A stretch of DNA of 64,000 nt, taken from positions 20,529,489 through 20,593,488 of the forward strand of contig CM020515.1 of assembly GCA_009823395.1 (NCBI GenBank), read 5' to 3'. Below the pieces are notes generated by a model, which searched no databases, was not told the origin of the DNA, and was given only the letters and a program-made list of their open reading frames with translations. The stretch comes from Thamnaconus septentrionalis (Eukaryota; Chordata; Actinopteri; Tetraodontiformes; Monacanthidae). Shown piece by piece: positions 35,030-47,490 of this stretch (its first letter is position 1; each line of letters opens with the position of its first letter). Position numbers and translations under genes: made by a program.

Positions 35030-35617
35030 TAGTGTTGTAGTCAAGACGGCACCAACCGAGACCAAGACATGATCAAGACTAGAGTTTGGAGATTGAGACC
35101 AGACCAAGACTGTATGTATCAAAAAAAAGAGAAGAAGAAAAATCCCAACAAAGCATCAAATGAACAGTATTTAAAAAAAAAAAAAAAAAAAAATCAAGTT
35201 TGCTTCTGTCTAAATGGAACAGCAATATTTCTTTTCAGCAAGGTGTCTTTTAACAGTTTTCTCTAACATTTGCTGCTTTGCCAACCATTTTGAACCTTTT
35301 TCAAAAACAGATCTGCTTCATAGAATTGAAATAAAAATGAAGTAGGAAAAATGTATTTTTTAGTTGCGTGTTGAGTTCAACACTAAAAATCCGCTCGTCT
35401 CACTCACTGTGGTTGTGAAAGACCTCAAAGTTGTGAGTGGCTCTAGGATGAAGTGGTTAAAGCGCAGCTTTCAGAGTCTCAACCGGTCTTGATGAAAAAT
35501 CCGTCCGGTCCGAGACTGAGATGAGAACGAGTAAAAATGATTCTGAATTTGTGACGACACCCAGACGCTTAAAAAGTGGCCTGGAGTCCGAGAGCAATCT
35601 GGAGCACTACAACACTA
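35030..35617 (+). mobile_element. hAT-like non-autonomous element, copy B (complete)
   Basis: Begins TAGTGTTGTAGTCAAGAC and ends CACTACAACACTA, so the outer TAGTGTTGTAGT is an inverted repeat of 12 bp. The flanking octamers are ATCACAGC (35022-35029) and ATTACAGC (35618-35625), 7 of 8 identical, which is the 8-bp target duplication typical of hAT elements. 588 bp, no coding capacity, with an internal poly-A run. Confidence 0.8.
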
Positions 35618-36078
35618 ATTACAGCAAACATGCTCATTTCTAAGGCTTTTGCTCATCGCTTCACTTTTTATTTACGCCTCCTTCCAGTTTTTGATTTCTT
35701 CCCTGCTTGTCTCTCTTGCGTCATCAAAAGCTCTCAGCTGCCTCCCACAAACTGTCCTAACGACTCGTTTCATCTTCCCGTAATTGGCTTCAAAGAATCA
35801 TCTAAATAAATTCATGACTGTTTGGACTTTTACCCTGATGAAGGCACAGAGCTGAGACGCGCAGGTCCAGTCATTTTTAATCTTGTAGCAATGCCATAAG
35901 ACAGGCTTTTTAAATTTCTAAGTACAACAGAGTTGCCTTGGATTTTTCACTTCCTGGTCCTTCGCTCCCCCTTTTTTGTGCAAGGACTTAACTGAATCTG
36001 TCAACTTCTATGAATGCACCCCAACACAAAAGAGCTCCTGTTTTCAGACTGATTTTATTTAAAGGACCCAAGCAGTAC

Positions 36079-36212
36079 TCCTCCTTCCTCCTTCCTCCTT
36101 CCTTCCTTCCTCCTTCCTTCTTCCTTCTTCCTCCTTCCTCCTTCCTTCCTTCCTCCTTCCTCCTTCCTCCTTCCTTCTTCCTCCTTCCTTCTTCCTTCTT
36201 CCTTCTCCCATC
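36079..36212. repeat. CTTCC/CTTCCTC pyrimidine array
   Basis: About 130 bp of CCTTCCTT and CCTCCTTC units, strictly pyrimidine on the plus strand. Confidence 0.95.
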
Positions 36213-36973
36213 TCCCATCTAAATAAATGTTTTTTTTTGGAATGACCTTAATGATTTTTTCATAAATGCCGATATCGATTCTGCCTTTCGTCCGAACGTT
36301 CAGCACGCAGTCAACCTTCTGTTTAATTCTAGCCAGCTTTCACAGCCACTGTACCGCCGGCCAGATGTTATTAAAGCTGCGTATTTAGAAAATGTGAAAG
36401 ATGGTCTAAAGGACGCAGGGCAGGAGGGAGGCGGGGCAGGAGAGGAGGGGGAGGAGTACGGTCCATTAGATCGGCGGCTAGTCTGCAGACCTACTTCACC
36501 GCGGCCCCCGGAGAGCCCACCACACAGAATGTGTGTGTCTCCTCATGCGTGCACGTGTGTGTGTTTTACTTCGCTGCAGGGTGTGTTTATAGGTGTGTGT
36601 GTGTGTGTGTGTGTTTGAGTTATAACGTGCTGTCACACAGTCAGTCTCGGCTCACTCTGCCAGTGTGTGTGTGTGCGTGTGTGTGCACGCGCTGCAGCAG
36701 CTCTCAATTATTCCGCCATGTATCGACTGATGACCATGGAGGAGGTCAGAGGTCAACTGGATGGTTAACTCCTCGCCCCTTCATCTGTTCTGATGCGCCG
36801 TCTTCCCTGAAGCTGCTGGTTGGCCGACCGATCGGCAGGTAGGCGGAGCCTCCCTGCTGCATCACGTCCCATCAGGTGATGAGAACACTGGTGCTCATCG
36901 ATCGGCCTCGGAGGTCTGTGTGTGCGTGTCTATGAGCCGCTGCAGCCATCAGGCTGGACTGGTGGTAGTTCAG

Positions 36974-37469
36974 GGTAGTGTGGTAGTCAAGACGGCACCA
37001 ACTGAGACCAAGACACTATCAAGACTACAGAGCATCGAGACTGAGACCAGACCAAGACTTTGTATATCAAAGAAAAATATCAACAAAACAGAAAAAAATG
37101 AGCAGTAGCTTTTTTTAAATTCAAGTTTGCTTCTAAATCAAACAGCAACATCTCTTTTCAGCAAGGTGTCTTTTAATAACTTTCTTGGAACATTTTTCTG
37201 CTTTTCAAACTCTTTTAAACCATTTTCAAAAAAACAACAACTTTGCTTCATAACATTAAAAAATATATTGGCTAGAAATAAGGGGCTGTGTCACTTTGGG
37301 TGTCACAAACATTACAGTGTCGGCTGAGTCTCGACTGGTTTTGATCAAAAATCCCCCAGTCCGTCCAGTCTGAGACTGAGACCAGACCCAGTAAAAACTC
37401 CTCTGAGACCAGACTGAGACCCTTACAAAGTGGTCTGGAGACCAAGACCAAGCTCCAGTGCTAGTGTTG
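36974..37469 (+). mobile_element. hAT-like non-autonomous element, copy C
   Basis: Same family and orientation as copy B, 1.4 kb downstream. It carries the fullest GAGACC-rich right half. The direct repeat GTAGTTCAGG flanks it (36965-36974 and 37469-37478). Its right terminus reads TAGTGTTGTAG in the same sense as the left end rather than inverted, so it is rearranged compared with copy B. Confidence 0.7.
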
Positions 37470-37969
37470 TAGTTCAGGCTTGCACATTCAGACTTTCTCT
37501 ATCACCTGCACTTGGATATGGCCAAGTTAAAAATCTGTTTCTGTATTTGTTTCTATTTCTTTGGTTCAGCTGCGGCTAAAATCAGTCTTTGATGCTGCAA
37601 GGCTCTGTATTGGCTTGTTGTCTGTGTGTGTTTTTCTCAAGCTGCAGAATACGGCTGTTTATTGGCTGACGCGCCTCCTTCAGCTGCGGCTCACTGGTTC
37701 CTGCTGTCACTGAATCACAGATCATCACAGCTGTGAGCCGACTCCACCATGTGATGTTTGACACCGGCGTCGTCTCGCTCCCCTTTGCCAGGTGACACCA
37801 GGCACGAGTGTGAGACCCTCCGACCCGACTGACTGACTGACTGACTGACTGCTGGAAAATTCCTCTGTCTGTCTTCCTGGATCTGATTCACTCAGACTGG
37901 CACTAAATCCCTTTTATCGTCCACTCGTCTCCCTTTAATCTGCTCGTTTGATCTGGACTCACCTGTGCA

Positions 37970-38005
<36 letters not shown>

Positions 38006-38927
38006 TCCTGCTCTCTGTTTGCCGCTGTGCTAAAGAGATTAAGCTGCTGCGATGGGAAGTGACCTCTGCTCTAACAGCGACTCTTGTCCAATCCCTGGTC
38101 AAGCGCGGCTGGCTGAACGGTTTGCCGCCGCTCAGGTCGGTCTTCAGCTAGACGCAGACTTTGCGATTCGAGGGAAGTTGAACATCGTCGTTGGGAATAG
38201 TTCCTGGAGCAGCAGACTTTTGATTTAACATCGTTTCTTATCATCGTCAGTATCGGATCAAGAAGGAGCAAATATGGATGAAGGGTTTCAGAAAAAAATC
38301 AACGTGTCATTTTGAAATCCTTCCCTCAATTTTCCAAAATGTTTATTTTCTAATATATTTCACACTGTGCCTCGGCCACATGACCATGTCCAAATGAGCA
38401 GCAAGAGTTTTTTTCAGCTCCCAGATGTGCCTCGACTGCCCGACACATTAGTCAGCCTAATTAAAGACACCAAAAATGAAAATGAATGAGTTCTTGCCGT
38501 CAATGTTGTCAACATGTGGGCGTGTGCGACCGCTGTCGGGCCTGTAAGTCTCTCACTGGCGGTGCGGAAGTGCTTGTGGTCCAGTTCTCTACTCTCTTGG
38601 TGCCTGATGTGAGACGCCAGCAGCGTTTAAAATTGTATTTTTTCAACTATTAAATGTCTCTCCGTCTCACGACTGCCCTTATTTAATTTTTAGTCTTTAA
38701 GCGAAGGAAACCGAAGTCTTGAGAAGGCGCTCGACTCTGGACTCTGATGCAGTGATAGTCGTGATCCAGTCTTGGCCACGCCCCCTGCCTCCGTCCTCAT
38801 GCTGGTTGTGAGATCCTTGTTACCATGGGGACCTGGGATAGATAAACAGCCTGATGGGAACACAGCTATGAGATCCACTGCTTTGCCCTTATCTGTGCCG
38901 GCGCTGATCCAACAAGACGCCCTCTGC

Positions 38928-39150
38928 AATACATTTTATTTGGTGGCGCCTTCCAGGTCATCCAAGGTCACCTTACAAAAAAGAAGCAGGGGCATAAAAG
39001 ACATCAGCAACATCATTAAAAACAGAACAGACAAAACATCAAAATAGAAGCGATATAAAAACACAGTGTTTGGTTATAAGGAGCCGGCCAGTTTAAACAG
39101 GAGGGTTTTGAGTTGGGACTTGAAAGTTGTTATGGAGACTGACTGTCTAA
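38928..39150 (-). mobile_element. LINE 3'-end fragment (L2/Rex-like)
   Basis: On the minus strand the segment near 39130-39070 reads TTFKSQLKTLLFKLAGSL and then a stop. This resembles the FKSRLKTHLF-type C-terminus of L2- and Rex-like LINE reverse transcriptases common in fish. It is a short relic without any catalytic domain. Confidence 0.5.
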
Positions 39151-39151
39151 T

Positions 39152-39265
39152 GCAGAGGTCGGGAACCTTTTTGGCTGAGAGAGGCAAAAAGAAAAATTAT
39201 TATTATTATTTTTTTTATTATTTTCGTGAGAGCCATAATTTGTCATTTTTCTTTTCAATTAGTAA
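39152..39265 (+). mobile_element. hAT-like terminal fragment
   Basis: GCAGAGGTCGGGAACCTTTT followed by TGGCTGAGAGAGGC and, after an ATT insertion, GAGAGCCATAATTTGTC, resembles the left end of a Charlie-like hAT family. No matching right end is seen. Confidence 0.45.
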
Positions 39266-40969
39266 CTCTTAATACAACTAAATACAGAGATTTCGCCAAA
39301 CTGGGGTCTGGAGGAAGCACTGTGGCCGTTTCCACGTCTGAGAGTGGATTTGGAGCCGCTGGGCGGTGCCTCGCTTTTGTTACCATTTAGTTTTTGGAAG
39401 TTCCTGCTCATCCAGCTCCGAGTGTCTTCAAGCTCAGTCTGTCTGTCTGTCTGTCTGTCTGGGATGCCGGCACGTGATTGGCTGATTCCTTTTAGGTCGC
39501 ATCTGCAGCAGCTCCGTCATTCCGTCTTCCGTGGATCCAGTCCGTCCGCGTGTTGAAGCCGGGTCCAGCTGAACTTGTGTCAGTCTGGCGCTGCCCCCCC
39601 GCCCGCCTCTCCGACGCCGTTCTGCTTTGGCAGTCGCCGCCGCCGCCGCCGCCGCCTCGCTTTCCCCTCCTCGTTCATTATTGAGCTGGACAGATACTTG
39701 GATGAATCCTGATTCCAGTCTCCGTCATCTCCAGGTAGCCCCACGCCTCAGCCGGCCCCACGCTCATCAGGTTCCATGTGAAGCTCATTCAAGCCAATTT
39801 TCCGTCAGCCGACAGCCCAGTGGAGAGCGCGTGATGAGAAAAGAGGAGGAGGGTGGATGGGTAGTGGGGTGGAGGTGGGGGGTGGGGGTAACAGTTGTTT
39901 ATGTGGTTTTTGTCATTAGGTGAGTGCGACTCTGTGCGAGGACAGAGCAGCTCACTGTTGCTGTTCCTGCTCAGAGAAGCCTTTCTGAAGCTTATTGTAC
40001 TTTTCTCCCGTCCATGCAAACATGTTAGTCCACTAATGGCTCATTGGGTCATCACACACCGAGGAATTTAAAATGCATCTTGGATACAGCTGTGCTGCTG
40101 GCTTTAGTCCTGGCAGATATCTCAACTCAAAGCATTTTTCCAATTATGCAAAACTGTTGTGAAATAAATTCTTCAGTGTTGATGTTTCACTGCACACTGA
40201 CTGACTTGATCTCTGGTGTCACTGCTAGATGGACTGCTGGTGTTAAAAGGTTAAATTTCATAAATGTTTTTTTCTGGATGAATATTCAAGGATGAAATAC
40301 TAGAATCGGGCTTTTGAGAGTATTTTTCTCCCGGTCAGATTCAGTCTCACAGAATTTGTTCTTTTTCTTTTGAAAGACGTTCCCGTTGAAACGCCAACCT
40401 TCCAGCGAGTCAGTGACCTGCTTCTCTGCCTGTGCATGAATACGACAGCTCTCTATTAATGAAAGGCTCAGGATAAAAATACGGCAGCGCTCGGCTATGA
40501 CAACAACAGCGACAAACCCTCCTGCCTTTAAAAGAGCGTGGGATTATTGTCATGAAATTCTAATTAAAAGCAGAAAGTCTGTTTTGTTGTCTGGTGACGC
40601 CGCCTTCCGAGGCGCTGCCAGTCGTTTGGAACGGCTGCTGGTGAAGAACGAGAGCGGCGGCCCTCCAGCGCCAACACGTCCCCCCCTCTGCTGCTTCCTG
40701 CTCTCTCGGCCGTCACTGGAAACACTTTGTACCGGGAAACAGTGATGCAGTCTGCGTGTGTGTTTATGCCACGGCTTGGCCGTCTCCTTTTATTTCATGT
40801 TTAATGCTGACTGAATTGTGCTGCGCCCATCAAAAATGCAATTGAAGCAAAGCAAACTCGCTACGTTTCACTTTTATTGTCTTTGTTTTTCATCCCGGAG
40901 GGACAACGGCTGGTTGGGAAGGCTGCGGCAGAAACAGTCAAACAGTGATCACCATCGTCTCGTCTGTCG

Positions 40970-40973
<4 letters not shown>

Positions 40974-41005
<32 letters not shown>
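40974..41005 (+). repeat. (GAT)n microsatellite
   Basis: About ten GAT triplets. Confidence 0.9.
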
Positions 41006-41006
<1 letters not shown>

Positions 41007-42925
41007 AACCATTATGATAATGATCTGAGTGGAAAAGACCAGATTCAGATATTAGAAGATTGGATTTATAACTAGACTGAGCTAAAATAAAGAGGTAATC
41101 ACAATGAGGCCACTTCCAGCAGCATTTAGAACCTAATTGGAACAAACAAAGTTACAATTTTTGAGCCTGTTTGAATATAATTTATTTGATCAGACTCTTT
41201 TTATTCTGTAATCAGTCCCCATTTATTCACCTAAATCCACTTTTTTCCACGGTTCTTCTCGGTTTCTGAAGAGGTTTTTCCTGGGAGGTTTTAGACCCAC
41301 ACGCCTCAAAAACAAAACCCCAGTGGGGATTTATGGCAAGTAAAGTGTAAGTTCAAATGTGAGGACAGAAAATCTGGTCTTTCTTCACAGCCTTTGGGTG
41401 CTGCTTCCCTTTCTTCCCGACTTATTTGAGCGTGTTTTTTATCCGCTCGATCTGCGTTTCACGTCCGCCCGTCAGCCCTGAAGCTGCAGTTTGGACTTGG
41501 ACAGGATATCATCCGTTGCACAGTCCAGTGAAAAGAGGTGGCTGACAGACCTACACTCCTTGCCTGCTGGTCGATGTTCGTTTTTGGGCCATTAACGCTG
41601 TTAAAATAATCCAATCTGCTCACCTTACCAGAGCGAGCTCCAATCCCAAAACTGTCTAGGCAGAAATACAAACGAACGCCGGCCGGTTGTGTTGGCTCAG
41701 CTTTCAATGGGCCCGAACAAATCCGTCCGTCCGTCCGTCCATCCATCCAACCAACCATCCATCCATTCTTTGATAGTCTTTGACGGAGAAGCTGGAGACA
41801 ATCCAAGCTGACTCACAGTGATGAAGCTGCGACTCAAAGAGGGGAGGAGGCTGATGGCTGCTCACCAAGACATCAGCTTAAAAGCAAACATCGTTACACG
41901 GCTAATGATGGAATCCTGCACGTCTGATCTCCGCTGCCAGAAGGTCAACAAACAGGAGCCGGATCCGTCCGTCCGCAGCCGCCGTGGTAGTTATTATTAT
42001 TAATCATAGTATTACTTGTTACTCTGATTCTTAAATGGCAGCTTTGTCAGAGGCTGCAGGAGGAATTAAAATGCTTTCTTCGCTGACTAATAAATCAGCG
42101 GCGCTGGAGTGCGTCTGAGTGATGGCCTCTCTTTCACCAGATTGTCATTATCGGAGACAATCGGAGCCGCGGAATGAATCCTGTCTCAAGCTTGCAGTGT
42201 GTTAAAGAGGAGAGGGGAGCGCGGCGGTGGCGCTAAAGGCCTCGGTATTGTCATGCAAATGGCTTTAATGACTCTTCCCTCTGTGCCTTTTTCTGGCTGC
42301 TGCAAAACAGATTTCAGCAAGCTGAAAAGCTTTTAGAGCTTCGCGGTGAAATGTTTACGTGAGAGCTCGCCGGGTTTCCAGCAGCCTCTTTTCAACACTC
42401 AGTCTTTATTTATTTTTTCTCCACTGTCGTAGTGACGGTTTAACCTCCGGATCAGCGTCTCTGAGCCTGGATGGCCTGAGACCCGACCAGCACCAGCTGA
42501 TAAACACCGGCTCAGATTACAATCACATATTTAAGATATTTTACCAATTCCACCGTCTACTGAGAAAACTGGCATCATTTTTTTCCATCTTTTTTAACAA
42601 CATGATGAAAACCCACCGAATTTCTTCCTGTTTCTTTATTGTTTGGGGTGTCTGGTCCCGACCGGCTCCTTTTGACTCCAGTCTGTTGAAAAAAGCTGCA
42701 CTGGGCTCGACGGCAGGAGACGGAGAGATGAGAGCAGCGATATGCGACTGCAGAGATCACAGTGTAACAGGCTGAGGCCAGCGGCCCACCGCCACTGCTG
42801 ATAGCAGGGCAAGATGGGGACGAGGAGGCCTGATTGGATGGAGGAGGAGGCTGGGGAGGGTGGTGCTCCTTGAAGAGGCCAAGGCAGAGGCAATAACCCC
42901 CACCCAGCAGCTCCTGCCACTGCAG

Positions 42926-43082
42926 CATCCATCCATCCATCCATCCATCCATCCCTCCATCCATCCATCCATCCATCCATCCATCCATCCATCCATCCAT
43001 CCATCCCTCCATCCATCCATCCATCCATCCATCCATCCATCCATCCATCCATCCATCCATCCATCCATCCATCCATCCATCC
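42926..43082. repeat. (ATCC)n microsatellite
   Basis: About 157 bp of ATCC with two CTCC variants. The repeating HPSI and MDGW frames on the two strands are artefacts. Confidence 0.97.
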
Positions 43083-46000
43083 ACGCTGCTTCAGGCCAAA
43101 GATGGTCACATCGGGCTGCAGCAACGTTCTCCTCAGAGACAGAGAGAGGCTCAATCTCATGACTGATTATCACCCACGTTCTCCCAAGTTCCTCGGAAAC
43201 CTTCTCGCTTATACGTGAATGTGTGTGTGTGTGTTTGCATAATCAGGAGTATCAGCCGCAGGCAGTATCATTTGTCTCTGTCTGTAAATGTTACGGCCTG
43301 CGTGGATTAGCGCTGCGGGTGGCCGTGAGCTGAGGAGACAGAGAGGAGGGAGGAGGAGTCGGGGGGGTGGAGGAGGAAGAAGAGGAGGAAGAACAGGAAT
43401 GACGGAGGGATCAGTTTCTCAAGATGTTAGAAGACGTGAACATCAGCTGCCAGCTGATGTTTTTTAAGATCCGGCGTTATTCAGCACGAACTTGACGAAA
43501 ACCAAGCGTGTCAGTGAACTCAGCCGAGCCGAGGAAAGTCTGAGGTTTATTTTTCGGGAAGCACACTGCTGAATCACGCTGTACTGACTGAGCCTCAGTC
43601 TGTTAGCTAGCTGCCGTGCGATTGGCTGGTCATATATCGTGCAGTGAAACAGGTGTGCTAGATAATTAGCGATCCATTCGCCTTCGCTGTGGCTCTTTTA
43701 TTTGGATTTCTGAATGTTTGATTCATTTTCTTGTGAACTGAGGAGCCCTTTTTCCCGCCTGAACGTCTCCATCTGCCTTGGAGAAAAGAAAAGAAACCTT
43801 TTGATGAAAAAATGAACAAAGCAGCCTCAGGTGTTTGGGCCACTAATGTTTTAATTGACCTCAAAAGCTGAATGGACACAAAGAGCCGCTCTGTATTTTG
43901 CTTCTACCGGATGTGCGACAGTCGCTGCAGCCGTTACGGATGCAGCACGATGTGTTGCGTTTGTGGCCAGACGCCAGCGAGAGCGCCGCCAAGAGGTCAG
44001 AGGTGACGCTTGCAAATTCATTTAAGGCTCTCGGCTCGTCTCCAAGTGAGTCAGTCGCTTTGTTGGAACACGACGGGAGATGCGGGGGATGGGGGGGTGA
44101 GCCAAGGTGTCTTATTAAATTGTCTGGATGAGGGCGGAGTTTACACTGCGGCGGCGGCGGAATATCGACCGTTGGGCCGCGTGACGGCTTTTAGTAATGA
44201 GCCTCGACCTTTCAGGAAGGAGCGGACGGCGCTTTACGCTGCGTCATCGCGACCGACAGCACGAGTCGGTGGTTTGTGATCCCATTTGTGTGTGGATGCC
44301 TTCACACCGAGCCGTCTCTCATCCAGGCTGAAAGCCTCTCACTTCTGGGTGTTTTCCCTCAAGCTGCCCTGGTGAGGTCGCCCTTGAGTGTCATACCTTC
44401 TAAAACTCATCCGCAGGGTTGGTGGGGGGCAGTTGTTTGCGGAGTGCAGTGATTAATTAAGAGCCTGCGACTGTTTTAAACGTTCATGTCGCCGCTGCTT
44501 CTCATGTTGACCTTCTGTAATCAGGTCTGTTTCCGACCCACCCGATGAGAAACGCTGCCTGACTGTAGAACCTGGTGTCGTGTTTCACGTTCACTTCTGA
44601 TGAGACTCCAACTTTTGCAGTTTTTTTAATGCTTTACAATTAACTGAGACCACCTGATGCAGTCACATGTCCTCATTGTTTTCACGTAATTGCTCCTGTG
44701 TCATGTGACCCAACGACTCCACGTCCACAGCAGAGCTTATCATCGGTGCTTCTCTGTCATCTGTATCTCCCCATCAATCATGTGTGTTTGAAGTGGATAT
44801 CTGCGCTTCATCACGTCCAATGACAAAAAGCCTCTCTCGGCCATCAGTCGCTCGCCTCCTGCTGCTTGTCTCAGCTGAGATCAGTGCACGAGGATTAAAG
44901 ACGAGCGGCCGCTGACGGCGCGGTGGATACATCGTAAATTATTCCTGCGTCTCGTCTTGACGGAAACCTTTGTTTTTTTGGGAGATGTGAGAGCATATTT
45001 CACTGCGGTGGCATTGAAAGTAACCCAGAGCGCCGCTGGCGATCCCAAATGATGAGGCGCCAAACAACCTCATGATGACTTCGAAGTGCTGCTACTCACG
45101 AGCCGTGGACTCTGACGATTTATTCCCCACAAAACCTTATAATTATTGAACAAGATCGCCAGAAAAAATGGATGCACTGTCTTCTCAAAGTCTCAAAGTT
45201 CCGAGACCCACCACCACCACCATGCATGATGCATAGCTTAACCTAACATGCAGTCGCTCGAACCTACATCGTCTGCTAACAAGCTGCTCTTTGGCCCCGG
45301 TGCCAAAACTCTCTTCCTGACTGCACAGCACAGCTGGTCCAACATTTAAAAAGTTTTTCTTGTTTTGCACTTTCGGTATTTGCAAAGGTCAAAGGCCAGC
45401 CAGCCAGCCAGCCAGCCCAGCCAGCCAGCCGGCCTCCAAAGCGCCTCAGTGTGCAGAGAGCAGTTTGAGACTGACAGGTGCTGCTCCGCCTCCCACCAGT
45501 GCTGCTGGTGTTTGAGTCCAGCAGCCCATCAGATCCACACGAGAGCGGCTGCTTTCTGAGGTGTTTTTCTAGGTCACTCATGCAACGTTGTTGAAAATAA
45601 CCTTCCTCTCCCAAAGGCGTTTTCCAGGGAAAACCACATAACAAGCAGCCATGGCCTATTACCAAAAGCAGCGCATCCCTCTTGTCTTTGTGCCTATTAA
45701 AGATTAATAAGCTGTCCTGCCACCGCCGCCACCGCGCAATATTTTTAGAAATTTTATATCAAGTGCCAAGAAAATAAAGTTTGTTGGAATTAATATCCGT
45801 CTCTTCTTTCCTCCCGTCAACTCACCCAGCTTGCCTCCGTCGGTCATGTAGCTCGTTGAGCCTGACGCGACTGCAATGTTCCTTCACTGTGAGCGTGTTC
45901 TCGGTCCAGACCTGCTCGTCGTCACCCCAGAATGGAAAGCTACAGGTGTGAGGACATAAACGACTCATTTTTTACTCAATTAAATTCATTGGCAAGTGGT

Positions 46001-47342
46001 TCTTGCCGTTTTGTCGCGAGTCTCTTAAAGGGCCGGCCGACTCATCGGCGGCGGCGGCGGCGGCGCTGACTCAGGCGGATCAGAGGCAGGAATTAGAATC
46101 ACACCATTTAGCAATTTGCACCTCCGGGACGGGATCCAGCGGCAGCAGCGGGGCCAGAGCCTGTTGGATTGATAAATAATGCAGCCAGAGAGGCAGCGGC
46201 AGCGGCAGCAGCTGGGTGGGGATGAGTCGACTCTGCTAGCTTCAGCCGCACATTAGCGCTGCCGCTGAAGCATTTGACAGCATCTTCATTATAAATATAT
46301 ATACATGCTTTGTCACCTGGCTCTCTGCAGCTCTGGCTTCCGCTCTTCCCCACTCACCAGTTTTAAATGATCAGCTCCTGAGCGCATTAATCACACTGCC
46401 ACCTGGTGGCTCGGAAGTGCGCCTGCATCAGCAATTTGGCCTCTTTTACAGAAGCTTTTACAAAGATGTTGACAGCCGTTTATATGTAAGCTATGTACAA
46501 ATATATGTGTGTGCGATACAGTCAGAGTCATCTTATTAACAGTCAATATATTATCTGCCACCAATTGGACAGAGTGTGAATTGCAAACCTACAAAACAAA
46601 AGATTTTCCGTGATTGTTTGTGAAAAATGAAAGTAATTCAGTCAGTGATGGGAAGCGTTCAGCATTGGCTGCAGCCTGCAGCCCAACATGCAGCTGTCAG
46701 CGGTGAAGCTGTAAAGGATTACAGCGCCGGGCTGCGTTTGAGCGTAGAACCAGAGCGTTGAAAAACGCAAATGTGCCTTGCAGGTTCCGCCAGCGCCGAA
46801 ATACAACATGACACCACAACAAGTCCGTCTCTTAATGCAGTGTTAAATAAGAAGCTGGGTGGTTTCGTCGTGCGGCCGCCTCTCCTCCCCGGCTTTGATG
46901 CTCACTCCCTCTGACGGCGCTATCTTTAGATACGCAAATAAAACACAAGATTCTCAAATTGGCCGGTAGCCGCCCCTCACCTCCCGTACGCCAACACCCC
47001 CCCCCCGTACCCCCCCACCCCTCACCCCTCCATTCTCCCTCCCCGCTTTAATTCTGAAAACGCTGATTTACCCCGGGGTCGTGCTTAGCGGCTAAGCCTC
47101 TAAATCCACCCGATATTTGTGCATTTTTCATTAGGCCCTTCTCTCTCTCTCTCTCTGTATGTGTGTGTGCGTGTGTGTGTGCGCGTGTACGTGTGTGCCC
47201 GCACACACGATGATCCGTGCATTGTGCCTCTCTTTGTGCGGCGCCGCGTTTTTCAGGCCGTTCAAAGTAGGCACGCTGATGTCCGATCGCATCACCCTCA
47301 ACCCCGGCGGGCTGCGGGCGTGCAACACTGAGAGACAACAGC

Positions 47343-47490
<148 letters not shown>

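Noticed and set aside
42575..43173. Trp-Met-Asp-Gly repeat protein frames
   Set aside because: They are readings of the ATCC tetranucleotide array.
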